Of a DNA stretch of 64,000 nt, positions 54,410 to 62,477 are shown one piece after another (position 1 is the first letter of the stretch; the number at the start of each line of letters is the position of its first letter). The notes beneath the pieces are model-generated. The model was not told where the DNA came from, made no database searches, and was given only the letters and a program-made list of their open reading frames with translations. The stretch comes from Pelagibacteraceae bacterium AG-426-L23 (GTDB taxonomy: Bacteria > Pseudomonadota > Alphaproteobacteria > Pelagibacterales > Pelagibacteraceae). Position numbers and translations under genes: made by a program. Where the stretch lies: contig QCNU01000001.1 of the NCBI GenBank assembly GCA_003213115.1, forward strand, positions 248,001 through 312,000, in the 5' to 3' direction.

Positions 54410-55330
54410 ATGAATAATAAAATAACAATAGGAACAAGAGGCAGCAAGCTTTCATTGGCCTACTCTAATAGGGTAAAGAGTTTAATCCTTAAGGAAGGCT
54501 TAATTGAAGATAAAAATATCAATATTAAGATCATAAAAACTTCTGGAGACTTATTTCAAAATAAAAAAATTTCAGAAATTGGTGGAAAGGGTTTATTTTG
54601 TAAAGAAATCGAAGATGAATTAGTTCGTGGAAAAATTGATATTGCTGTTCATTCTTTAAAAGACATGGAGTCCTTAGAGAGAAAAGAGCTTGAAGTTTTA
54701 GCTTATATTAAAAGAAATGACCCCAGGGATTCTTTAATTTCAGTAAAGTATAAAAGTTTTTCAGAAATGAATTCAGGAACAATAGGTTCTGGCTCAAAGA
54801 GGAGAGAACTACAATTAAGATTAATTAAAAAAAATATAAAAATTAAAAGTATCAGAGGCAATATTGATACAAGGATACAGAAAGTTATAGATGGTCACTA
54901 TGACGGTATAGTTTTAGCACTAGCCGGTTTAAAAATGTTAAGTTTAGAAAAACATGTAATAGAAATTTTCCCTCTAGAAGACTTTTTACCAGCAGTCGGT
55001 CAAGGTATAATTGCCGCTCAATGCAGAAAAGAAGATGTAAAAATAAAACAGATTTTGAGCAAAATAAATCATGAGGAAACTAAAATTTGTGCGATAACTG
55101 AGAGAGCTTTTTTGAAAGCTATCGGGGGAGATTGCGAAACAGCTGTTGGAGGAAATGCAACCATAGAAAAAGATTTAATAAAATTTAAAGTTCAACTTTT
55201 TTCCGATGATGGAAAAAAGGTTTTCAATTTAGAAAAAAAGGGAAGTAGAAATCAACCTGAACATCTTGGAAAGCTTGTTGCGGAAGAAATCCTAAAATCT
55301 GCAGGTGAAGAATTTAAAAAAAAAATATGA
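54410..55330 (+). CDS. hemC: Hydroxymethylbilane synthase
   Basis: A 306-residue porphobilinogen deaminase. ITIGTRGSKLSLAYSNRVK at the N-terminus, DIAVHSLKDMES near residue 82, GTIGSGSKRRELQL near residue 125 and GGDCETAVGG near residue 240 are the family motifs. The last contains the cysteine that anchors the dipyrromethane cofactor. It overlaps hemD by four bases. Confidence 0.97.
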   Translation: MNNKITIGTRGSKLSLAYSNRVKSLILKEGLIEDKNINIKIIKTSGDLFQNKKISEIGGKGLFCKEIEDELVRGKIDIAVHSLKDMESLERKELEVLAYIKRNDPRDSLISVKYKSFSEMNSGTIGSGSKRRELQLRLIKKNIKIKSIRGNIDTRIQKVIDGHYDGIVLALAGLKMLSLEKHVIEIFPLEDFLPAVGQGIIAAQCRKEDVKIKQILSKINHEETKICAITERAFLKAIGGDCETAVGGNATIEKDLIKFKVQLFSDDGKKVFNLEKKGSRNQPEHLGKLVAEEILKSAGEEFKKKI

Positions 55331-56028
55331 ACATTATTTTAACACGACCATTAATAGACTCCGAGGACCTTATGGCTAAATTTTTTTCTTTAGGCCATAA
55401 AATTATACATTTGCCGACTCTAAAAATATCTTCCTTAAATATAGATCCTATTAATCTTGATCAATTTGCTGCAATTGTTTTTACAAGCGCGAATGCTATT
55501 AAGTATTTGAAAACTGAAAAGCAAAAAAACAATATAGTCTGTTTTTGTGTAGGTTCTATAACTGAAAAAATAGCTAGGATGAATGGCTTCACTAACACTA
55601 TTTCAGCAGGTGGAACTGTTAATGCTTTAAAGCATCTAATTATTAATTCAAAAAAAATTAAAAAAAACAAAAAAATTGCCTATATTTGTGGAGATAACTT
55701 AAGTTTTGATTTAGATTTAGATTTAATTAGTGAGGGTTATAAGATAGAAAAAATTGTTAATTATTCATCAGAAAAAATCTTAGATATTAATATTCAAAAT
55801 AAGGAACTTATTAAAAACAATCCGCCACACTATATTTTTGTTTACTCTCAGAGAAGTGCTCAAAGTTTTATTGAAATAGTGAAAAAATACTCATTATATC
55901 CATTAATGACAGGGTCTACCGTAATGTGTATAAGTAAAAAAGTAGCTAGCGTTTTTGAAAAAGAAAAATGGCAAAAAATTAAAATATTTAATCCTGGAGA
56001 GGAATTATTTAGCTTAAAAATTATTTGA
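55327..56028 (+). CDS. hemD: Uroporphyrinogen III synthase
   Basis: A 233-residue two-lobed enzyme that cyclises hydroxymethylbilane. Sequence conservation is weak in this family, but ILTRPLIDSEDLMAKFFSLGHKIIHLPTLKI at the start, FTSANAIKYL and IFVYSQRSAQSFIEIVKKY match the usual pattern. Position directly after hemC with a four-base overlap is strong support. Confidence 0.9.
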   Translation: MNIILTRPLIDSEDLMAKFFSLGHKIIHLPTLKISSLNIDPINLDQFAAIVFTSANAIKYLKTEKQKNNIVCFCVGSITEKIARMNGFTNTISAGGTVNALKHLIINSKKIKKNKKIAYICGDNLSFDLDLDLISEGYKIEKIVNYSSEKILDINIQNKELIKNNPPHYIFVYSQRSAQSFIEIVKKYSLYPLMTGSTVMCISKKVASVFEKEKWQKIKIFNPGEELFSLKII

Positions 56029-56033
56029 TTAAA

Positions 56034-57125
56034 ATGAATGTATTAGAAAATTTTAAAAACTTATTTTTAGAAATCTGGCAAACAGGTATTGCAGGCGTTA
56101 ACTTTACTCAAATTGGGTTAGCAATAGCAATTTTTTTATTCTTTTTATTGCTCCGTGGTTTAATTTCAAAATTTATTCTTCAAAGATTGAAAAACTATGT
56201 TGCCAAAACGTCAAATAAATTTGACGATGCATTAGTCCAAGCATCAGAAGGTCCTGTAAAATTTTTTCCAGTTGTACTAGGAATATTTATGGCTTCTTCC
56301 TACATGGATTTTGATGGAAAAATGTCTATCTTTGTTGACAATGTTAATCGTTCTTTAATTACAATTTTAATATTTTGGCTGATTCATCAAATTGTTGAAC
56401 CTATAACTTTTTTGATTAAAAGAATTGAAGAGCTGTTATCAAAAGATTTGCTCAACTGGGTCATCAAAGCAAATAAAATTTTAATTATTTTTTTTGGTTT
56501 TGCGGCGACATTAGACATTTGGGGTATTAAAATTGCTCCTATTATTGCTGGCCTTGGTTTATTTGGGGTTGCTGTAGCCTTGGGAGCTCAAGATTTATTT
56601 AAAAATTTAATTTCAGGAGTTTTAGTACTTGTAGAAAAAAGATTTAAAATTGGAGATTGGATATATGTTGAAGGAATTATTGAAGGAATTGTTGAAAGAA
56701 TAGGTTTTAGATCTACAGTTATAAGAAAATTTGACAAATCGATTGCTACAATACCTAATGCTTCATTTGCGGAGAATGCCGTAGTTAATATTTCAGAGAC
56801 AACAAATTGGAGAATAAGCTGGATGATTACTTTGCAATATAACTCGACTATTGAACAACTTAAAAACATTAGAGATCAAATAGAAAAATATATTACAACG
56901 TCCAAAGATTATAAAATTAGTGAGAGCACAGAACATGCTGTAAGAATAGACAAATTTTCAGACAGTTCTATTGATATGTATATCAGGTGTTTTACAATGA
57001 CCGATGATTGGAGTGAGTGGCTTAAAGTCAAAGAGAGACTTGCAGTGGAAATAAAACAAATTGTTGAAAAAAATGGAGCATCTTTTGCTTTTCCAAGTAC
57101 TTCAATTTATGTGGAAAAAAAATAA
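56034..57125 (+). CDS. Small-conductance mechanosensitive channel (MscS family)
   Basis: I choose the ATG at 56034 rather than the TTG at 56025, which lies inside hemD; this gives 363 residues. Three to four membrane helices precede the pore helix, IIAGLGLFGVAVALGAQDLFKNLISGVLVLVEKRFKIGDWIYVEG, the diagnostic MscS stretch. A cytoplasmic beta and alpha/beta vestibule domain follows. It releases solutes upon hypo-osmotic shock. It overlaps the YggT gene by one base. Confidence 0.93.
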   Translation: MNVLENFKNLFLEIWQTGIAGVNFTQIGLAIAIFLFFLLLRGLISKFILQRLKNYVAKTSNKFDDALVQASEGPVKFFPVVLGIFMASSYMDFDGKMSIFVDNVNRSLITILIFWLIHQIVEPITFLIKRIEELLSKDLLNWVIKANKILIIFFGFAATLDIWGIKIAPIIAGLGLFGVAVALGAQDLFKNLISGVLVLVEKRFKIGDWIYVEGIIEGIVERIGFRSTVIRKFDKSIATIPNASFAENAVVNISETTNWRISWMITLQYNSTIEQLKNIRDQIEKYITTSKDYKISESTEHAVRIDKFSDSSIDMYIRCFTMTDDWSEWLKVKERLAVEIKQIVEKNGASFAFPSTSIYVEKK

Positions 57126-57415
57126 TGAAATCAATTTTAATATTATTTGATAATATTGTTACGCTCTACATATGGGTATTAATTATAAATGTAATAATCA
57201 GTTGGTTGATAGCTTTTAATATTTTAAATACCAGTAATAGATTTGTTTACTCAGTCTTAGATGTATCGCATAAACTTACTGATCCACCGCTTAATTTTAT
57301 TAGAAGATATCTTCCAAATTTAGGTTCGATCGACATCTCTCCAATTATATTAATATTAGCTTTAATGTTTTTAAGAAATTTAGTTTTCGAATTACTTGCA
57401 CCTACGATGTTTTAA
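57125..57415 (+). CDS. YggT-family membrane protein
   Basis: A 96-residue protein with two membrane segments. VTLYIWVLIINVIISWLIAFNILN and DPPLNFIRRYLPNLGSIDISPIILILALMFLRN carry the family signature: NPPLxxIRRxLPxxGGxDxSPxxxxL reads D-P-P-L here. Function is unknown, although YggT proteins are tied to cell-envelope or osmotic functions. It lies between mscS (one-base overlap) and folD (two-base gap). Confidence 0.92.
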   Translation: MKSILILFDNIVTLYIWVLIINVIISWLIAFNILNTSNRFVYSVLDVSHKLTDPPLNFIRRYLPNLGSIDISPIILILALMFLRNLVFELLAPTMF

Positions 57416-57417
57416 AT

Positions 57418-58257
57418 ATGATTATTGACGGTAAAAAAATATCTAAAGATTTGATAGAAAAAGTAAAAGATGAAGTCTCTAAAATTAAAAAAAATGGTAA
57501 AACTCCTGGATTAGCTGTAATTTTAATTGGAGATTATGCTCCAAGTCAGATTTATGTAAAAAATAAAGAAAAGTTTGCTAAAGAAGCTGGTATTAATTCT
57601 GAGGTTATAAGATATCCAAAAGAAATTTCTGAGAAAGAAGTTTTAAAAAAAATTGATGAATTGAATGACAACTCTAAAATTTCAGGAATTTTAGTTCAGC
57701 TTCCATTACCACCTCATATAAATAAAGAAAAAATCATTAATGCTATAAAACCATCAAAAGATGTTGATGGCTTTCACCCCATGAATGTTGGAGGTTTGGC
57801 ATCAGGCTCAAAATCAATAGTTCCTTGTACGCCGCTTGGATGTCTTTTTTTAATTAAAAGTGTCGAAAAAAATTTAGAGGGAAAGAATGCAGTTATATTA
57901 GGTAGGTCAAATTTAAATGGTAAACCTATGGCTCAGCTTTTATTAAAAGAAAACTGCACAGTAACGATACTTCACTCAAAAACAAAAGATTTAAAAACAG
58001 AATGCAAAAGAGCCGACATACTTATAGCCGCAGTAGGGGTTAAAGAAATAGTAAAAGGAGATTGGATAAAAAAAGATGCAATAGTAATCGATGTTGGAAT
58101 AAACAAGGTTAATGGTAAAATAGTTGGTGATGTTGATTTTGAGTCTTCAAAAAACGTTGCCAAAGCAATCACTCCAGTCCCAGGAGGGGTTGGCCCAATG
58201 ACCATAGCATGTTTGCTTAAAAATACATTAGAGTGCTTCAAAAAATCTAATTCTTAA
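57418..58257 (+). CDS. folD: Methylene-tetrahydrofolate dehydrogenase / cyclohydrolase
   Basis: A 279-residue bifunctional enzyme of one-carbon metabolism that oxidises 5,10-methylene-THF to 10-formyl-THF using NADP. VGDYAPSQIYVKNKEKFAKEAGI-type residues start it, with the catalytic Lys in YVKNKEK. GILVQLPLPPHI, DVDGFHPMNVGGL, VILGRSNLNGKPMAQLLL and ITPVPGGVGPMTIACLL are the motifs. 10-formyl-THF is the cofactor for purH in this window. Confidence 0.97.
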   Translation: MIIDGKKISKDLIEKVKDEVSKIKKNGKTPGLAVILIGDYAPSQIYVKNKEKFAKEAGINSEVIRYPKEISEKEVLKKIDELNDNSKISGILVQLPLPPHINKEKIINAIKPSKDVDGFHPMNVGGLASGSKSIVPCTPLGCLFLIKSVEKNLEGKNAVILGRSNLNGKPMAQLLLKENCTVTILHSKTKDLKTECKRADILIAAVGVKEIVKGDWIKKDAIVIDVGINKVNGKIVGDVDFESSKNVAKAITPVPGGVGPMTIACLLKNTLECFKKSNS

Positions 58258-58284
58258 AGTTTTAAAATTCTGTAGTTTGCTCAA

Positions 58285-59763
58285 ATGAAATTATTTTTAA
58301 TTTTAGGCAATCATCTTTTTAACACAAAATATCTGAAAGAATACTCAGAGTTTACTTTTTATATGTCGGAAGATTATGGATTATGTACATTCCAAAAACA
58401 CCATAAATTAAAAATTCTTCTTTTTTTATCATCAATGAGGTCATACCGAGACGAACTAAGGGCAAAAAAAATAAAATTAATTTATAACGATTGCAATAAA
58501 GAATTTAAAACCCCATACGAAAAGAAACTTGAAAGAGTAATTAAAGAAAAAAAAATTAAAGAAGTAAACTTTTTTGAAATAGAGGATAAATTTTTTGAAA
58601 AAAGGTTAAAATTATTCTTATTAAAAAAGAAAATTAATTTTAAAGAAATTAAATCTCCAATGTTTTTAATGAATAGAGAAGAGTTTAAAAACTATCTTTC
58701 AAAAAATAAAAAACCTTTTATGGCTAACTTTTATAAAATTGTTCGTACAAAAATGAGTTTATTAATGAATAAAAATGGTACACCAAAAGGGAATAAATGG
58801 AGTTTTGATGAGGAAAATAGAAAAAAACTTCCTAATAGTATTAAAATTCCTGAAATTTCTAAAATAAAAGAGACAAAAGATACTTTAATACTTAAGAGAT
58901 TTATAAATTCTAATTTTAAAGACCATCCTGGAAATACAGATAAATTTTGGTTCCCAACAACAAGAAAAGATGCCAACAAATGGCTCGATGAGTTTTTAAA
59001 AGACAGAATAAAGTTATTTGGAGATTATGAAGATGCAGTAACAGATAAGTCTAACACAGTCTTTCATAGTGCCTTGAGTCCTTTGATAAACTTAGGATTA
59101 ATTACTCCAGAAGAAATAATCGAGAAGCTGAGAAAGATCGAGAATAAGATACCAATGAACTCTCTAGAGGGATACATAAGACAAATTATCGGTTGGAGAG
59201 AATTTATGAGAGGAATTTATCAAAATTATGATCAGAGATTAGAAAAAACTAATTTTTTTAATCACAAAAGAAAAATGAAAAAAACTTGGTATGAAGGTAC
59301 TACAGGTTTAGATCCCCTAGATCACGCAATAAACAATGCAAAAAACTATGGCTGGTCTCACCACATAGAGAGATTAATGATTTTAGCAAATATTATGAAC
59401 CTTTGTGAGATTAATCCAAAACAAGTTTACAAATGGTTTATGGAAATGTTTGTAGACTCATCTGATTGGGTTATGGCTCCTAATGTTTATGGAATGGGAT
59501 TATTTAGTGATGGTGGAATTTTTGCTACTAAACCTTATATCTGTGGATCAAGTTATTTTCTTAAAATGATGCATTTTAAGAAAGGACCTTGGTGTGATGT
59601 TATGGATGGTTTGTACTGGAAATTTATAGATAGACACAAGAAATTCTTTTTAAAAAATCCACGACTTTCAATGATGGTTAGAATTTCTGAAAAAATGAAT
59701 ATAGAAAGAAAGTCAAGAATTTTCAAAGCTGCTGAAAAATTTATAAAACAAAATACCATTTAA
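58285..59763 (+). CDS. Cryptochrome/photolyase-family protein (prokaryotic 6-4 / DPRP type)
   Basis: A 492-residue flavoprotein-type photolyase. LFLILGNHLF at the N-terminus is the opening of the 'photolyase-related' alpha/beta domain (about 1-150). The FAD domain contains YIRQIIGWREFMRGIY near residue 297, HHIERLMILANIMNLCEI near residue 359 and DWVMAPNVYGMGLFSDGGIFATKPYICGSSYFLKMMHF near residue 394. Relatives repair (6-4) photoproducts and carry a 4Fe-4S cluster. Only Cys374, 420 and 437 fall in the C-terminal domain, so the canonical four-Cys set is not obvious. A DUF2256 gene follows by three bases. Confidence 0.88.
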   Translation: MKLFLILGNHLFNTKYLKEYSEFTFYMSEDYGLCTFQKHHKLKILLFLSSMRSYRDELRAKKIKLIYNDCNKEFKTPYEKKLERVIKEKKIKEVNFFEIEDKFFEKRLKLFLLKKKINFKEIKSPMFLMNREEFKNYLSKNKKPFMANFYKIVRTKMSLLMNKNGTPKGNKWSFDEENRKKLPNSIKIPEISKIKETKDTLILKRFINSNFKDHPGNTDKFWFPTTRKDANKWLDEFLKDRIKLFGDYEDAVTDKSNTVFHSALSPLINLGLITPEEIIEKLRKIENKIPMNSLEGYIRQIIGWREFMRGIYQNYDQRLEKTNFFNHKRKMKKTWYEGTTGLDPLDHAINNAKNYGWSHHIERLMILANIMNLCEINPKQVYKWFMEMFVDSSDWVMAPNVYGMGLFSDGGIFATKPYICGSSYFLKMMHFKKGPWCDVMDGLYWKFIDRHKKFFLKNPRLSMMVRISEKMNIERKSRIFKAAEKFIKQNTI

Positions 59764-59766
59764 AAA

Positions 59767-59898
59767 GTGATTAAAAAATTTAATCTTCCAAAAAAAAACT
59801 GTGCAGTTTGTAACAAAGCTTTTGCTTGGAGAAAAAAATGGAGACTCAATTGGGAAAAAGTAAAGTATTGTTCTAAGAAGTGTGCAGGATTAAAATAA
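59767..59898 (+). CDS. DUF2256 zinc-ribbon-like small protein
   Basis: A 43-residue frame with GTG start at 59767 and TAA at 59896-59898. The order KNCAVCNKAFAWRKKWRLNWEKVKYCSKKC is the DUF2256 signature: two CxxC-type pairs (C12-x2-C15 and C35-x3-C39) flanking FxWRKKW, suggesting a bound zinc. Small DUF2256 proteins usually neighbour photolyase-family genes, as here, but their role is unknown. It starts three bases after the photolyase gene and ends two bases before the convergent FAD-domain gene. Confidence 0.85.
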   Translation: MIKKFNLPKKNCAVCNKAFAWRKKWRLNWEKVKYCSKKCAGLK

Positions 59899-59900
59899 TT

Positions 59901-61037
59901 TTATTGCAAATTAAAGTTAGTTATAATTTTAGGAATATTATTTTTAAAATTAAAAAATCCTTTGCTTGAGAATTGCCAAGAGAATCTATCTTCATCTCTT
60001 AAAATAAAGTTTAATTTTAAGTTACGTGTCTTTTCAATATTATTTAAGTAAGAATAGTTTTCACCTATACAAGGATATATCACATCAAAATATTTAACTT
60101 TTTCTATCAATGTTTGAAATTTTGTCTCATCATATATTTGTATTTGATTAAATCTTTTTTTTTGATCATTAATCATTTTTAATTTGAATTCGAATACTCT
60201 TTTTTCAAGTTTTATTTTTCGAACATCATTACTTAATAAAATTAAATAAATATTTTTATAATCTTTTAATTTTCTATTTTCTAAATTTAATTCGTTTTCA
60301 AAAACAATTAAGTTTTCATTAGAATTGTCCTCAAAGTTCAAACTTAATGGAGTCATTTTATAATCTCTTACATCTGCTAAAGGAGAAACTTTTTCGTTAA
60401 GTTTTACATCTTTATACTTATTATTTGTAAACTTATTTATATTCCAAGACTGAGCGACATAATGTTTACCCTTAGTTTGAAGTCCCGCAACCCATCTCCA
60501 ACTTAGAGTATTAGATGCTGCATCACCATCCAGTAAATTTTTTATAAAAAACTCAGCTCCTTTTTGCCATGGTAAATTTAAAGTAAATATCCAAATGCTA
60601 GCAAACCACATTCTTGTATGATTATGTAAATAATTATTTTCTTTAAGTTCTTCAACCCAATCATTAAAACATTTAATTTGAGTTTCACCGTTTATAGCTT
60701 TTTTATAACTGTCATCTTCATTAATACCTTTTAAATCCCCAGTAAAATCTGACCATACTTTTGGTCTAAGCTCTAACCAACCCTTCCAATAAATTCTCCA
60801 GAAAATTTCTTGTATAAATTTGTCAACTTTTTGAAATGGATGTTTTAATAAAACTTTTTTAACAGCTTCATACTCTGTTATTAAGCGATGAGTAATATAA
60901 GGAGATAGGCAAGAAACATTATTTCTATTTTTAATGCCAAAGTCAAAATTTCTTTTTGAGTTATAATTTAAAATATCGTTTTCTATAAAACTATTTAATT
61001 TATTTAAAGCACTGGATCTAGATGTTTCAAAATTCAT
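59901..61037 (-). CDS. Photolyase FAD-domain protein with an extra C-terminal alpha/beta domain
   Basis: A 378-residue protein. Residues 1-225 match the photolyase FAD-binding domain: NVSCLSPYITHRLI, FWRIYWKGWLE, HNHTRMWFASIWIFTLNLPWQKGAEFF and GDAASNTLSWRWVAGLQTKGKHYVAQSWNI. The usual N-terminal antenna domain is absent. Instead residues about 240-378 show alternating strands and helices (NLIVFENEL, NIYLILLSND, FDVIYPCIGENYSYL), which might be that domain moved to the C-terminus. Whether it repairs DNA or senses light is not evident. Its start overlaps the upstream small membrane gene by one base. Confidence 0.8.
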   Translation of the reverse strand: MNFETSRSSALNKLNSFIENDILNYNSKRNFDFGIKNRNNVSCLSPYITHRLITEYEAVKKVLLKHPFQKVDKFIQEIFWRIYWKGWLELRPKVWSDFTGDLKGINEDDSYKKAINGETQIKCFNDWVEELKENNYLHNHTRMWFASIWIFTLNLPWQKGAEFFIKNLLDGDAASNTLSWRWVAGLQTKGKHYVAQSWNINKFTNNKYKDVKLNEKVSPLADVRDYKMTPLSLNFEDNSNENLIVFENELNLENRKLKDYKNIYLILLSNDVRKIKLEKRVFEFKLKMINDQKKRFNQIQIYDETKFQTLIEKVKYFDVIYPCIGENYSYLNNIEKTRNLKLNFILRDEDRFSWQFSSKGFFNFKNNIPKIITNFNLQ

Positions 61038-61237
61038 TAATCTTCGTCATCTCTCCATCCATCGATGTACAACTTCCAACATGCAAATGTTACACACGGT
61101 ATACCTACACAAAAGCCTAATAATATTCCGTTATCTCTTCCAAGATAGAATGAACCTATTTGCGTTGAGAGAATAGGCGGCACACAAAGTATTAGTACAA
61201 TAATTAATAATCTTGTAACAAAGCTAGGTCTTTTCAT
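61037..61237 (-). CDS. Small hypothetical membrane protein
   Basis: A 66-residue protein with two hydrophobic helices (about 8-25 and 36-54) and an acidic C-terminus (GWRDDED). GRDNGILLGFCVGIPCVTFACW is the only notable patch, with three cysteines. I do not recognise a family. The TAATG overlap with the photolyase FAD gene suggests co-expression. The coding assignment rests on this coupling and the clean start. Confidence 0.6.
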   Translation of the reverse strand: MKRPSFVTRLLIIVLILCVPPILSTQIGSFYLGRDNGILLGFCVGIPCVTFACWKLYIDGWRDDED

Positions 61238-61292
61238 ATCCCTTAATTGTTACTTTTATTTTCTTTTTTGGGTATTATTCATATAATCGCAT

Positions 61293-61844
61293 ATGGCAAA
61301 AAAAATATTTATATTTATTATTTTTAGCCTATTTATTTCTTCAAATTCGTTCTCAGAGACTGAAAGCATAAAAGATTTGCAAAAAGGAGGTAAAATTGTC
61401 CTTATAAGGCATGCATTAGCACCTGGTGGAGGAGATCCTCCAGAGTTTAAATTAGACGATTGCACTACTCAAAGGAATTTAGACTCAGAGGGGATTAATC
61501 AATCAAAGAGAATAGGTTTATTTTTTTTAAAAAACCAGATTCCTATTGATAAAGTATTATCAAGCGAGTGGTGTAGGTGCAAAGATACTGCAAGATTTGC
61601 TTTTAAAAATTTTGATACTTTTAATGCTTTAAATTCTTTTTTTGACGAGAAATTTAAAAAAAATAAGACCAAACAAATTAATAATTTAAAAGATTTTTTG
61701 AAAAAATGGGATAGTAAAAAAAATCTAATTTTAATCACCCACTATGTTGTGATTTTAGAATTAACAAACAAAGCTGTTTCCTCAGGAGAAATAGTTATTT
61801 TAGATAAAAACTTAAACTTTATTGGTAGTATTAATTATATTTGA
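61293..61844 (+). CDS. Exported histidine phosphatase-family protein
   Basis: A 183-residue protein with a signal peptide (IFIFIIFSLFISSNSFS, cut near residue 21). VLIRHALAPGGGD has the catalytic RH of the histidine phosphatase superfamily, SSEWCRCKDTA contains the second Arg-type motif, and LILITHYVVI holds the second active-site His. Periplasmic members of this group hydrolyse small phosphates, but no substrate is evident. The N-terminal signal and the RHA variant are consistent with alphaproteobacterial relatives. Confidence 0.85.
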   Translation: MAKKIFIFIIFSLFISSNSFSETESIKDLQKGGKIVLIRHALAPGGGDPPEFKLDDCTTQRNLDSEGINQSKRIGLFFLKNQIPIDKVLSSEWCRCKDTARFAFKNFDTFNALNSFFDEKFKKNKTKQINNLKDFLKKWDSKKNLILITHYVVILELTNKAVSSGEIVILDKNLNFIGSINYI

Positions 61845-61902
61845 TTATAATAAGTTTGTTTGTCACAGAGATTTTTTTTAAATAATGTACTAATTATTAT
61901 TT

Positions 61903-62229
61903 ATGTGCCCAATTTGCTGGATATCAGGATTTATAGCCGCTATTTTTGGTGGCTCACTTCTAGCAGTAGTAAATCACCCGATATCTTGGATTATAAGCAT
62001 ACTTCTAATTGCATATGCCGCTTACAAATTTTATGAAGCTAAACAAAAAGGAAAAAAAATGTCAGAAGACACTAAAGCCAGAAATAGAAAAACAATCTTT
62101 AGGTTTATTCAAGGAGTTGTACTTGGATCAGTTGTGACAGCAGCTATTTTTTACAGCCTTACGCATAAAGAGCATGAAAGAATGCATGATCTATTAGAAA
62201 AACACGGCATAGAAAAACACGATCATTAA
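61903..62229 (+). CDS. Two-helix membrane protein with Cys and His-rich termini
   Basis: A 108-residue protein. It begins MCPICWISGF, a CxxC immediately before the first helix (about 7-44), and has a second helix near 66-84. The C-terminus, HKEHERMHDLLEKHGIEKHDH, contains six histidines in 21 residues. This could be a metal-binding tail. No family is recognised. It is 58 bases after the phosphatase gene on the same strand. Confidence 0.65.
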   Translation: MCPICWISGFIAAIFGGSLLAVVNHPISWIISILLIAYAAYKFYEAKQKGKKMSEDTKARNRKTIFRFIQGVVLGSVVTAAIFYSLTHKEHERMHDLLEKHGIEKHDH

Positions 62230-62241
62230 CAATTTTTTAAA

Positions 62242-62475
62242 TTATGTTTTTCTAGGATCTTTGATACTTTTTAATTTGTCTGAAAGTCCAGATATTTTTA
62301 GTGTTATATAAACCAGATATAAAATGCTAAATCCTAAAAACATTGTAGAAAACACCGTGAAAATTGCAGATAAAATTTTCTCCTGAAACCAATTTTCTAT
62401 TCCAGAATTTGATTGATATAAAACGTTCCAGAAAAAAACAAACGCTATTTCATAAATAATTATTAATTTTAACAT
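62242..62475 (-). CDS. Small hypothetical membrane protein
   Basis: Starting from the ATG at 62475, the product has 77 residues (MLKLIIIYEIAFVFFW...). A longer reading from 62532 would intrude into the SDR gene and begins with an unlikely Trp-rich segment. There are two hydrophobic helices (about 2-17 and 33-58) and a lysine-rich tail. It begins two bases after the SDR stop, so it is probably co-transcribed. I do not recognise a family. Confidence 0.55.
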   Translation of the reverse strand: MLKLIIIYEIAFVFFWNVLYQSNSGIENWFQEKILSAIFTVFSTMFLGFSILYLVYITLKISGLSDKLKSIKDPRKT

Positions 62476-62477
62476 TT

